Shown here one piece after another: positions 1-12,400 of a DNA stretch of 64,000 nucleotides; position 1 is the stretch's first letter; every line of letters starts with the position of its first letter. The translations under genes and the position numbers were made by a program. Below the pieces are notes generated by a model, which saw only the letters and a program-made list of their open reading frames with translations, was not told the origin of the DNA and searched no databases. This DNA is from Rostratula benghalensis (lineage: Eukaryota; Chordata; Aves; Charadriiformes; Rostratulidae). The stretch covers positions 8,162,813-8,226,812 of the forward strand of contig VXAI01000015.1 of assembly GCA_013399305.1 (NCBI GenBank). Direction: 5' to 3'.

Positions 1-1528
1 AAGCAACGGGGCTTCAGACCACACGTTGACCCCGAGGAAAACATGAGATGGAGAGCACAAGCCTCTGTGCAGAGCTGCAAGTCAGCAAGGCTGTTACAAG
101 AGCCCGTGGCTGGGATTCCAGTTAAGAGAAGTATGCAGATAAAATGCTTTCTCCACAGAGCTGACCTAGTTCTCTTATCAGTGCAACAGAGCCAACAAGG
201 AGGTATCAATCCACTCAGAGCTGCTACCCCAATTTGCTGAATTCTTCTCTCAAAGGTTACATGCAAGCTTCTCCCAGACCATATTCCTGAGACATATCAC
301 AAGCTTTTCTTTTTTTATTTTTTTTTAAATCTGGTTTTGGGCACTGGCTAAGGATGGTGTTGACAGAGGAAGAGCTCTTTCTTTCCCACCATAGCTTCAG
401 TAATTTCTCACCAAATCACCACCAGGTCTCACCTTTCCCAACTGACCAGCTAAGGCAGAAGCACTTTTTCTTAACGTGACAGTGCTAGCAGCAAACAACA
501 GTATTTTTTTCCCCTACAAAATGCCCAAAATGAAATAAATGGCAGACATAAGGTATTTTTATGTGCACGACAAAGGAGCTCACCAGTAGCCACTAGACCT
601 GAAACTCAGCTAGGGATATGGGACGTAAGCCTGTCCTGTCCTCTTCAGGGATGAGCCAAGCAGAGAGCAGTACCCAGGTGCTGGGAGCCTAAAGCACAGG
701 AAGAGTAACTCACGCAGGGTTTCCCATTCTGCAAAAGTCAAGAAGGGGTTGCAGACATGAAGGAATTTTGATTAACACAGTATTTTATAAGGTAAGAGCT
801 CTTCCTGTTAAACTCCAGTGGCTTTAAGATATTATTGCAAACATTACCCTGCTTGTCCTTGCTTACACTTAATTGGATCATTCCTTAAAAAAAATATGAA
901 AATTTATCAAAAGGAGAAATCTCCAAAGGACTTGGCAAACTGTTTTCTGTTCCTCCTCAATTACAACATGCCACCTTATCCACAGGAAGAAACTATAAAT
1001 ATTACAGATGTTTTAAGGAGATAAACAGTCTTGTAAGTAGAAGGTCCCAGTTCTTCAAGAGTACCGTAGCACTCCAGCCTGGGAGCCACCAGGAAACCAA
1101 GACCTGAAGAAAGCTCTCCGCTCTAAACAAAGTTAGCTGGGACACAAATTCCTCACAACTTAGAAATAAAGCAGAAACAACAGATCAGCACAACCGAGGC
1201 TCACAAATAGACCAGCCAAGTGTGAGTCAGACTGACCAAGCGAGGATGCAGCATTCTCCAGATGGCCCTGCCTGACCACAAATGGTCTGCTGGATGGAGC
1301 ACAACACCCAGACCTGCTGAGAGCCCGCTGAGAAGACAGCACAGCCTTGGGGGACGTGATGAGGGAGGAGAAAGACGGTCAGGCATAATGGCAGCACCTC
1401 TAGGACATGCACTGTAGCCATGCAGCACTGTCATGGTGTCCAGGGTTGTTTCCAGTCCAATAACAGGCCCGTCATGATGGGTCAAAGATGTGGCAGCAGA
1501 TACAGCACAGGCCACTGCAGTCCATCAA

Positions 1529-1773
1529 GTGGGAGAAGAGCAGATTTAGACTGGGTATTAGGAATTGGTTCTTTACTCTGATGGTGGTGGAACACTGCAA
1601 CAGGTTGCCCAGGGAGGTGGTTGAGGCCCCTTCCCTGGAGATATTCAAGAGGAGGCTCGAGGAGACCCTGGGCAACCTGGTCTGGTTGAGGGTGTCCCTG
1701 CTGACTGTGGGGAGGTGGGACTAGAGGACCTTAGAGGCCCCTTCTGACCTGGACCATTCTATGATTCTATGAT
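1529..1773 (+). mobile_element. CR1 LINE 3' fragment
   Basis: It contains the CR1 ORF2 C-terminal signature (HCNRLPREVVEAPSLEIF in translation), then the short 3'UTR and the terminal repeat ATTCTATGATTCTATGAT. It is severely 5'-truncated, as is usual. Confidence 0.92.
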
Positions 1774-4700
1774 CAAGCTGCAACTTTGAATGGAGACACT
1801 CCACTCTAGAAGGCAGTAATAGGCTTTATTAACATATCCTAAGACCTTCATTCAAATGCTAGCTAAATAGAGCCCAATTTAGCAACTTTCACTTCTCAAG
1901 CTACTCAACAGCACCCATCCAAGAGGTGAGGCACTCACGTTGAGCTTTTGACATTCCCAAAATAAAGCCAACAACAGTTAATTGTCAAAGACAATATCCT
2001 CAGCACGCAGAAGGTTCAGACTGGACAATGCAAACGTGGTTCAGATTTTAATGCTGTACAAATAAGCTGCAAAATGAATCTCAATTCTCACAGTTGGAAC
2101 TGGCCTGTATTTCTCCAGATTTCCATTTGCTGTCCTGCCAGCTCTTCTGGCCAAGCAGCCTATAATTCAAAGAGTACCATTGTCATTCTGTCCTGTTTCC
2201 GTAACGTGCAATTTGAAATCAGGGCTGGGGGAGGGAGGAAGGGACTGGAGGAGGCTAAAACTCACATCCAGATAGTTCAATCTGCTAACTTGATTTTAAA
2301 TCCCCATCTTGTGGTACCAATTACAGCCCCTCAAACATCTGTTTTAGCAAAGGGTTCCAAGTTCAAACACATTTCCTCTGTCCTACAGATGTTCTTTGTC
2401 GCTGATCTGTTTCAGGCTGTCCTGTGCTGAGGCAGAGCCATAGCTGGGAGGGCAGCAAACTGGGCGAGCTGGTGTCAAACCAGGAGTGCAACACGGAGCA
2501 CCTTTCTCACCTCTCTAGGCAGGCAAGGAAAAAGAAGAATAATTTGACTTAGAAGAGCGTACTTGGTTCAGTAAGCAGCTTTAATAAACATTCCTGCCGC
2601 ACTATGAAGAAAGATTTCACATGCAAGAAGGAAAAACATCTTCCTACACCCACAGGCTCCTTGTGCCAAGGATGAGGGACATACCTGCTGTCCCCAACAC
2701 CTCTAGCACTCCCACAGCAGCTTTCTGCCGACCTGACAGGGAGAATCACACCCTGATAAGTGCCGGGCAAAGGCTGAATTCTTGGGAAGGGACCTGTGGC
2801 TGGCTGCTCTCAGCTGGAGAACTTGTTTTCAGCAAGAGGCATGAAGAATTACAGCCTGCGCCCGATGACCTTTAAGCTTTACTTACCTGTCAGCTTGACA
2901 GTCCTGTTACTGCACGTGTAACCCACACTTCCAGGCCTGGGAGAGTCCCTGTGGCACTTACAGCAGCTCTGGAGGACACCAGCCAAAACAAGAGGCAGTA
3001 TTACGCCGAGATAAGCCCCAGCTGGCTTTTTATGTGATCTTTCACAGTGCTTAAGAATTCCCCATGTAGACCAGATCAATGATGCAAGCACTACATATAA
3101 AGAACAAAAAGATAACCTTTACCCCCAAAGAAACATCAGGGAGCAAAATGAAGTGCATAGAGATAACATCCATGCACCCAAAGCATGGTGAAACAGGAGG
3201 CCAAAGCAGGGCAGCCCACCTTTAAACCGTAACACCTTAAGGCACAAAGCAGAACTTTAATAAATTGCTGCAGAAAGCAGCAGTGGCCAGGAAAAAAAGA
3301 TGCTGGAAGGCACAACGGCACTCAGCTAAAAGTGTTTTGCGCCTACACTTCATGCTGTGCTAAAGCAGAAATATATATATTGCTGAAAGTACGTCTGGCA
3401 ACTCATTTTTGTCTAAGCTGGCTCAAGCTTTTTTTTCCCTGCCTTGCAAACCAATCTCAGCAGATCCAAAAATGAAAATAAACCTTCAAAAAACGTTCAC
3501 TGAAAACTCCAAAAAATTTAATCCACCTCCTGTTCTGAATGAGAGGGGTTTGTGCCTATTTACTCCAGCAACCAGTATAATTAATGTAAGTACTGCAGTA
3601 AGGAATTAACAGTTGAAAAGGTAAGTGTAAGAGGGGCCATTTAACCACCGGCCCATCCCACTGTGTGTGTTGGTGCAAATATATGAACCACCTTGTAAAT
3701 CAACAAGTACACTTCAAATTATACAGCAGAAGAATTCCCAGCTTCGTACCTGCAAGACCCCGAGCAAAATGCTTAACTTCACATTTCCAATTTGGAGCCA
3801 AGGATGTCATGTCAATCTGATTTCACACAGGTAACTCTAAGAAACAACTGGCCACTGTGTGATGAGAAATGCCAAGTGGAGACCCCGAATCACTTGGGTG
3901 CTCAAGATTTCAGCATGAACTGTCAAACCGTGAGGTTTTTAAGTATTTCAAGTGAAAGGGTGGGAGGGGGAAGGCAATTTCAGGAGGTAATACTAGCACT
4001 GAGCTGAGTCCCTCGCCATGGAGCCTTTGCTGATGACTATCTTCCATATCAAGTGATCATCTGCCCAGCACTGCCAGTTTGCCCGGCTCCCAAGGGACAG
4101 AGTGCTTACTATGGCTTGAGTTTGTTATTGCCTGCTAATCCCTGGTGGTGCTAATTACACCCATTATCAGTTTGTCTGATTGGGCCTGACGCACCTCCAG
4201 TACCCAAATCTGCAGTACCAGTACCGTGGGGTGTCAGGTCCCTATCAGATAGGAAGGGGAGACTGCAAAAGTGTGATGTTTCAGTGCAGCAGGTTTATCC
4301 ATTTCTGCGAGATAAACAATGGATTTTCAAGGACCCCAGAAGACAGTCTCTATGGCAACTATATGCAGAACTACAGGGATGGAGGGGGAGGGAGGGGAAG
4401 TTCCTACATTTCTAAATACTTCAACCAGAGTGATTTGAAGTCCCTTTCCCAGGGCCTACTTATTAGCAGGAATGGCAGGTGAAATGGGTGGCTGAGGTTC
4501 AGACAGGGATGCAAACACGGCCTGGTTTCTGGCACACCGCTCTCCTCGAGTTCGACAAAATCCGCTCGGGCGTATTTGATGAGACCACAGAAATGGTTAC
4601 CTTAAGATTCAGCTACGAAGAACTGCACACAGATTACAGACAAAGATACTATGGCCAGCCAAGATTTGGAGAGCCACATGGAAACCATGGCTAAAAAAGA

Positions 4701-5582
4701 ACATTTTGCCTTAGGCGCAGCTCAGCGATGCTCCAGACGAAAGCCCCAGCGCGCCCGACCGCATCAGGCTCAACCTTAATCACTTTAAGTCAGATCCCAC
4801 CACTGGTTTATTTCCATTGCTTTTTCAAATTAAATTATTAAAAGGGAAAACAAGAAAAAAAAAAAAACTAATTATGATGGATTGAGAGGCCCAGCTCAAC
4901 GTCAAACAGAGTCACCATAACCAATCCAACCGCACGCAGCTCCTCTCACCGAGAGCCAGACCTCAAAAGAGTCATTACATGCCCCCAGCAAAAAGCACAT
5001 TATATAGCAGTTGTTGTTATCACCAACAAAATTGGGATAAGACAAGGTAAATAACGTCAAAGAAGCAAAGTGAGGGTGTTGAAGAAACGCTGTTGTCCTT
5101 TGTCCAATGTGTGACTCCACCTTGGTGTCCAACTCATTCATGAAGAAGAAAAGCGAAGAGGAAAAATGGACAAGGAGCCCATGTTTTCCATTGTCACCTC
5201 TAAATCAAGGAGACCTCGTCTATTGATGGGCTCCACAACAGCACCAGGAGGCCAGCAGCCTTCAAAAGAACAACGTGGGCTGTTCCCCTTAGGAGGCAGT
5301 AGCATTTACATGATTGCCCTGTCAAGCTCCTTGCCGGTTCCTGACCTACAGAGTGGAACTTTAAAGCTTTTATGATACCCCATCACAAAAAGCTCTTCCA
5401 TTTCAGGAGCACTTTGTGACTTTTCACGAAGATGTCTGCTGTAAAGAGATTACATCTGTCTTACTGGCATGAGGAACTGCATGGGAGAGGTGTAAAGTAA
5501 AATTAGCTAATGGAAGAAGAGTGCAACAGCACCCAAAATGTCACCTTCTATCTTATACCTACACTGTTACCTCCATTCACAT

Positions 5583-5675
5583 CCAGCCATTAATTGTGAC
5601 CGGATTTGTACTCACTACACAAACCTCTGTAGGCACATATGCAATTTAATGGATGCTAATACAATTAATGGCTGG
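5583..5675. repeat. 15-bp perfect inverted repeat with TAATT cores
   Basis: The arm ccagccattaattgt (5583-5597) is exactly complementary to acaattaatggctgg (5661-5675), with 63 bases between. Each arm carries an ATTAATT homeodomain-type core, and a third similar site (caatttaatgg) lies between them. Confidence 0.85.
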
Positions 5676-7490
5676 TATATTCCATTAGGAACCTCTCCAG
5701 ACAGTTTGCTCTTCCGAGGAGCAGCAGCACCAGACTGGGCATCAGAGAATCCTCCAGTGCAAAGCCAGAGCTGCCAGGGGGACCTCTCATCAGGCTTTGC
5801 ACTGCTATGCCAAAAAATTGCATGATTCTAGTGTCACCTGGTATTTTATGTGCCTAACGCTATCGTCTAAAAAAGAAACAATTCCTTTTTAGTAGAGTTA
5901 CTCACATGAGGAAAAGCAGAACCAAGCGATCCTGTTAGCAAACAGAAAGAAAAGGCCCAGTAACCGATTCCCACCTATACTGGTGTATTCAACACATCTG
6001 GAACAATCAGCTTTCACCTAAACCTCTTTGCTTCAGCTTTGAGATGGTGTTCATCCCAGCAACGCCACCACCACCTGCATTTGTACATATTGTGACCAAA
6101 AATAATAATAATAAAAAAAAGCAGCACCAGTTCACATCCTGTCTGCCTAAAGCCACCGACAACCTGACTTTTCACATGTGGCTGTAAAGTAAAGCTGCAG
6201 TTTCTAATCAGATTAATTTCAGAGTTAACAACAAGAATATAAGCAGACCAAAAATATTAGGTGGGGGAGGCTACAGGGAAAGAGCTAGAAGATAACACAG
6301 GCATTTTAATTCTTGTTCATATTCATATGCCCTGTAAATGCCTAAACTGGGGCACTTCAAATCCTCAGTGAGTTTCTGTTCTAACACATCCTTAGAGAAG
6401 GACTGAGATTATCACAAAAGCCTCAGTAAAACAAAATCAAAACAAACAAACCCATACTTTTAAAAGTCAAGTGAAAATGTGCCTGTGAGTTTGCCTAAAA
6501 GGACATTCCTAGCCCTGGGAGTGGTGCGCTGATGACCTCACCAAGCTGCAAACTCAGGCCAGGAAGTGTTTTGCTTGTGTCTTCAAATAGGAAGCTGGCA
6601 TCCAAGCTATACTGCTCAGAATTGATAATCAAATTAAAACCAGTCACATAAATTCTCTTCCAATCACCATGCAAGGTTGTGCTTTAACGAGCCATTTTAT
6701 ACAGCCGTCATTAAAGTCTAATATTAATCTTGAACATGATGCATGGAACAGTTACTGAGGGCAGATCTCTCAGTGTCCTTTGCTGCATCACTCAGGAAAG
6801 CTGATATTTTACCCTTCTGTGCATTCCTTCTCATTGCCATTAAACTGAATCTCTGCCTTTCGCTTGGAGTGAATCCCAGAAGTGACAGATGCAATAAGCA
6901 TGAAGATTTAACTTGAAAAAATCCAATGATGTTTGAAAAGGCTGCTCACTCGAAGATAGAGTAATGCCAACAGAGAACATTAAGGGAGACACATAAATGC
7001 TGATTAAAGCAATCTGTATAAAAGGCTACAAGTGACCACTGAAAAATTACTATTGTGAAGCGCTATATTAACACAAACCCAAAGCAAATGCTCCCTGACA
7101 CCACCCCAAGTGGCAGGTTTTATGATGGCTACTGAAAATGCTTAAAAAAAAATACATACACAAAACAAACACGCGTTGACTTTATCGCAAGAGTATTTGA
7201 TCTTCTCCCTTGGTGCACACCGTCTTTAGCAAACAGGAATATTAGCTGCAATAAAACATCTCGTTGAGTGCACAGCCATCTGGTTTTTTTCCCCCCCCTC
7301 CTTGAGCAGAAAAGATGATTCAAGGCTTGTTATTCAAACGAGAATGGAATATACCCTCTTCCTGCCTCACGCCCGAGATACCCGCTGTTCTCTCTTGCCA
7401 CCGCACACTCACCACGTAGGAACACGCTCCTTGCAGGACAGACTGTGCCAGTTCACACCATTTTCCCCACACTCCCAGCAGGCACAGAGC

Positions 7491-7544
7491 ATCCATCCAT
7501 CCATCCATCCATCCATCCATCCATCCATCCATCCCTCCCGCGTG
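7491..7544. repeat. (ATCC)n microsatellite
   Basis: About 13 near-perfect ATCC units. Confidence 0.97.
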
Positions 7545-8239
7545 CGCTTCTAAAGCCGCACGAGGAGAGCGTCAGGTAATTCAGACACAGCCCGGCCTAA
7601 AATCAAACCCGAATGCGTGGCAGCAAAACCGAAAAACCAGCCACAGCCCAGTAGATTCAAAATGTCACTCTTTCACTTGCCTAACCTCCTTGGTCTTGCC
7701 TCTGCTAATCCACAGGCACATCTGCGTGAATAGGCTGAACAGACCCGCTCAAACAAATACACACAGGACTAAAAGCAACACAACACTAATGCATATCACT
7801 TAGCTTTAACAATAAAACTGCATCAATCAGTTGTACTTTTGTTTCCAGTCAGCTTTCAGTCCCCTCTTTTTTTTTTTTTCTTTTAAAAAAAGAAAACACA
7901 ACCAACAAAAACCTGTCTCCTGTGCAGCCACGGCATCACATTGTCTAGACCAGGGGGCTACAGCTGAACCTTTCTCTGGCTGTATGTTGGATGGCTTCCC
8001 ATGTATCAGGAGCAGAGAAGCACGGATAAATACAAACCTTTAAATTCTGGCCTTTGACATATTGCTATTAAAACGATGTGGCTTTTCTGTATAGAAAAAC
8101 AAAGCCCAGGAGCATCTCACGCAACCCAGGACTCAACGCAGCCCCTGAACAGACTCGGAAGGGCCATTAATAGCGTGACATGGACCCGGTCAACACAAGT
8201 GTGAAGAAAAAATAGTAATAAAAATAAACCCTCCGGTCA

Positions 8240-9480
8240 TCTTTTGTCCTCTGCAACGTTACGGGGTGGCAGCGGGGACGCGGCGCTCCGGGGGCGACAC
8301 GCACATGCCGCTGCCATCCAGCTGCTGCTGCATCGCCATGAAAATAAAAGGGAAAAAGGAAAAAAAAAAAAAAAAAGAAGAAGGGAAAAAAAAACCCTAA
8401 GCAACCTGCCGAACAAAAGGAAAAACCCGGCTTTCTCCTCACGGAAGGCGGCCGGGATTGGCAGCCGGCATCAGGTGTGCGGGGCTGCCCGAGCCGCGGC
8501 GGGAGAGCCCGGCCCCGCCTGGGGCATGCCCTGCCGGCAACCTGCGAGCCCCGGCCGGATGCCGGAACCCGCGGCGACCCCGAGGCCGCTCCGCTACCTA
8601 ATAAGGCGGAAAGCGGGGGAGAAACCCCGGGCTGAGCTCGGCACCCAACCGCTGGGGCGGGGAGGGCGCTTCCCCCCGCAGGCCCGGCCACTGACAGCGG
8701 GCCGCCGCCTCAGGAAGGGCTCGGTGGCAGCGGCCCGGCCCCGCGCAGGAAGAGCCCACCCAGCCGACCAGACCCCCCGCCCGCCTTGCCCAGCCCAGCC
8801 CAGCCCTTGCCCAGCGCCCGCCGCCGCCCTCCCGCGGGCACCACCGCCACCGCCTCCCCGCGGCGAGCGGGCCGCCCGCCCTGCTAAGCTGCCACCCGGT
8901 CCCAGCGCCGCCCCGCTCCCCCCGGTTCTCCTCCGCACCGCGATCCCGAGCCGCCTCCCCGCGTCCAGCTCCTCAGCCCGGCGGAGCCTCTCCTCCTCCG
9001 CCGCCGCCGCCACCGCCTCCGCCCGCCCGCCTGACTGACTGACTGACCACCGCGCGGCGGGGGCGGGCGGCGCCGGCCTCAGGCCACGCCCCCTCTGGCC
9101 ACGCCCCCCTCACCGCAGGCCCCTCCCGCCCCGCTCGGCCGGGAGGGCGGGGGGCGGAGGGGTGATTGGCGGCTCGATTAGCCAATGGTGACACGGCGCT
9201 CTGCGCCCCGCCTCGTCGCGCGCTGGCCGGCTTCCTGCCGCCCCTCTGCGCCGCCGCTCCGTGTGGGCCGCGGTGGCCGCCGCGCCTCGGGGGCGGCGGG
9301 GTGAGACCCTCCCCGAGGGAGACTGGAATCTCTGCCCTTCGTGGCCTTGGCGGGGCCGCGACAGCCCGGTTCCCCTCAGCATTCAGCCCCTTGCCGGATC
9401 GTCACCCTCCGCCGCCTCCCTCACAAGCCCAGCCGCCGGTCTGGCCTTCTCCCTCACGGGCCCAGCCGCGGTTCCCTGAG
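8240..9480. promoter_or_regulatory. CpG island promoter, probably CORO1C exon 1 region
   Basis: About 1.2 kb of very CpG-rich DNA with GCC/GCG runs. In its centre are paired CCAAT boxes (ATTGG 9165-9169, CCAAT 9182-9186), GC boxes (9145-9150, 9152-9157) and two CCACGCCCC KLF-type sites near 9084-9107. It probably holds the non-coding first exon of a minus-strand gene. CORO1C is inferred from synteny only; no coronin coding exon is in the window. Confidence 0.6.
9145..9186. promoter_or_regulatory. Core promoter: two GC boxes and two opposed CCAAT boxes
   Basis: GGGCGG at 9145 and 9152, ATTGG at 9165 and CCAAT at 9182 fall within 42 bases. The CCAAT boxes face in opposite directions, so NF-Y could drive transcription either way. 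Confidence 0.5.
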
Positions 9481-12400
9481 GGCACAGCACCTTCCTCCTC
9501 CGCCTGAGCTACCCGGGGTGTCAGCAAAGGTGGGGACGCACTGGAAAAAGAAGAAGGGTGGGCTTGGGGCTCTAACGGCACCAGACCTGCAAATTGCAAA
9601 TGAGTAGGGCGCAGCCCTGCGGATGCAGCTCCCCGTGAGGGCTGGGTCAAGCAGCGCTTGGGTAGAGCCTGCCAGCAGCCAAAAGCAAGGCTGAAGAGAA
9701 CCAACAGCTCTGCAAGAAAAAACAGCCGTGTGGCCGCATTTTGTCACGCTGACTTGCTGGGGCCGGCCAGCAGGGCAGGGACAACAGGAGAGTTTAACCC
9801 CCTGCTAAAAATCACACTTCAGTGAGAAGCACGGGACGGTAACTTGAAGCCGAATATAACCCTCATTGCACTAAAAGTAAAGGGGAGGTTTTGTCTGCTG
9901 TTTTAAGTGAAAGAGACTAACAGTTATTAATACACCACACAATAAACAGTAAGAAGGTGAGTACCTGTGCAGCAAATACCTCCAGGCACACAGAGTAACA
10001 CCACTCTCAAAGACTGCGTGTTTCTGTTCCTCCAGGGAACTTGAAGAGCGGATGAATGATGCTAGATCAGTGCCCACGTTGCACAGTGTTTACCATACAT
10101 GGCCAAAACCAAAAGCTTAAGTCTAACTTCCTTATATGTTTTGGCCAATATTTGTGAACTCGTTTGCATGCGGTTAGGTGCTTAAGGGGCCTAATTTTTC
10201 AGGGGAGAAAAAAAAAACAACCAACCCTGTAGCTCCCCTTGTAATCCTTCAGAATGTGGAGAAATATGTGTGTCGTGATGAGCTCAGCTGAGAACCCTGC
10301 TCTTCTCCCATGAAACCACAACAGGACTGTGAACTGCCCCCTGTTAAGCGGCAGGTGGGTGTCAAAACATGCAGACAACCTCACAGAGATACATTTGTCA
10401 TGGTCTCCCTGGTCTGACTGATAACAGCTGATGGCACCATCAGATGCCGCAGTAGCTACAAACTAAACAAGCAAAGGTTATCCAACATTTGTTAAACTTT
10501 GATACCAGTTTAACCACTGATTCAGCGAGCTCCCTTGCGTGCTGAGCAACACCTTGATAAAAAAACTAAATAATGATACGCCCAAAGATTAGAGTTGCAA
10601 ACCTGCATCCCTGCCCTGCGCTGCCAGCAGCACCAATTACCATGAAATTCATACTTTCCTTCTGAAAGCCAGCCCAGTGCACTTACTCTCCACCCTCCTC
10701 CCTCGAACAATCGCTTTAAAGCTAAAAAAGAAGAAACCAAAAGCAGTTTGGCAGCCCGGGAGCGGAGCTGCAGGTAATCTGGAGTTTAGTGGGTTTAGGT
10801 TGTGATTCATATTTTCCACGTCGGTACGTGACGTGCTGAAGGTCACACCATGAGTCAGTGACACAGCTGAGTGCCGTGGCTGCCAGTCCCACGGCCACTA
10901 ATTTCTTAGGAGCCTCACAGGGTTAAAACTTTATAAAAAACTTAATTCAAACCAACATGTAAAACGGTACTTAAAAATGTCGTGTGTAGGTATAGCTCCT
11001 TGCAGCCCAAAGCAGTGGGCAAGCTCGAGGTGATGCTTCAGGTGATGCTGGGCTGAAAAACAGCAGAGGCAGCAGTACCCAGCGCTACCTGACAGCCTTG
11101 GAAAAGAGACTGAGGAAGGTTTTGGGCGTCCAGCTAAAAAGAGAGGGGTGCACAGAGGACACAAAGCGGAATTTGTCCCGAGAATGGCCACTGAGAGCTT
11201 GTCCTCTCAATGACTGCCACCTGAAGGGCCGGTTCCCATCGTCACTGCAGGGCTGGACACTGCTGCCACACAACTTGCTCAGCACATCCTTGGGAGAGTC
11301 ACTAAGGGATGGACTCAGAAGGAAACAATACCTGTCAAACTTTCTCTAGTGCTTCCTTACAAACGCCTGGATGGAAATACTCCAAAGATCACTCAGGTCC
11401 TGGCCTGGATTAATGAGCCATTTAGAAGGCAAGAGCTCACCGTCCAAGGGGATGAAGGGACGACACAGATTTCGGGCTGAAACCATCAAAGAGAGGAGGA
11501 ACGGCTCTGTGGTCCCGCTGTAAACAGTAATCTTCATCACTCCAGCTGAATAAAATCATTCTAACAAACAGCACTTAAACTGCAGCCAGAGTGATGGCTG
11601 CGGAACAACTTGTCAAAATATGTCACAAATTCTCATGTTTGGAAAGGGAAATATCCTATTATCTTGCAGCCGCGGGGAACCACCAACAAAGTTTGTCCTG
11701 CTTTATCACTACCAACGTGCCTGATTGTTAAACTTTGCAGAAAAGATGCAGAATTTATTCGAGAACACACTCCACTGCTTTCATCCATCCCACCTATGTT
11801 ACCCTCCGCCACCTCGGCGCGCGATGGACTGCAAACGGTCTCTCTTCCCGGCCTTTACACGGGCACAGCCCCGTGTCTGCAGGCTCCACCTCTGAAACTT
11901 GTGTCAGATGCTAAATTTACCTGCCCTGCAAAGAGGCCCCGATTCCTCCCCTGCCCCAAATCACGCTGGTTTCTTCCCACGACGATCTTGACGTGCCTTG
12001 TAAGTAAGGTGTTTGGTATATCCCCCCAGCCCTCGCCGCCAGTGCGGTGTTATTAGGTAGAAAAGGTAAAAATAAATAACTAAGTATATACATAAACACA
12101 CCTGTGGCACCTCTTTCTAACAGAAATTCTGGTGGCTTGGGCCTTCAGCTGATGTTACGTGATTTGGCTTGGAGTCTCTGGATGATCTTAGCCCGGAGGG
12201 CAACCCCAGTCCTTCAGAACCTCAACTAAAGCCGCTTCAGGGAAGAATTTGCCTCAAACATTTCGATTTCCTCAAACCCTCATCGTGAAATATATCCTGA
12301 CTGGAGGAAAAGGGAGGGTTTGGAGAGATGAGCAACTGAAAGCCCTGTTATTTCGCAGCTTCATTTCTAAAGTCACACAAAATATGCCAGACACAACAGT

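Larger units (their letters stand above)
1..8239. other. AT-rich non-coding stretch, probably intron 1 of the gene to the left
   Basis: No ORF here resembles a protein, and I found no coronin exon on the minus strand. It holds one CR1 fragment, an ATCC microsatellite, a homeodomain-type inverted repeat near 5.6 kb, and several AT-rich blocks (for example 4.0-4.3 and 6.65-6.75 kb) that could be enhancers but carry no decisive motif. Confidence 0.5.

Noticed and set aside
4180..4694. Plus-strand ORFs of 100 and 71 codons
   Set aside because: No flanking splice or start context and no protein-like motif; they look like chance ORFs in intron.
8244..9038. Plus-strand 264-codon ORF in the CpG island
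   Set aside because: Composition is Arg/Pro/Ala runs expected from translating GC-rich promoter DNA; antisense ORFs of similar size overlap it and no domain is visible.
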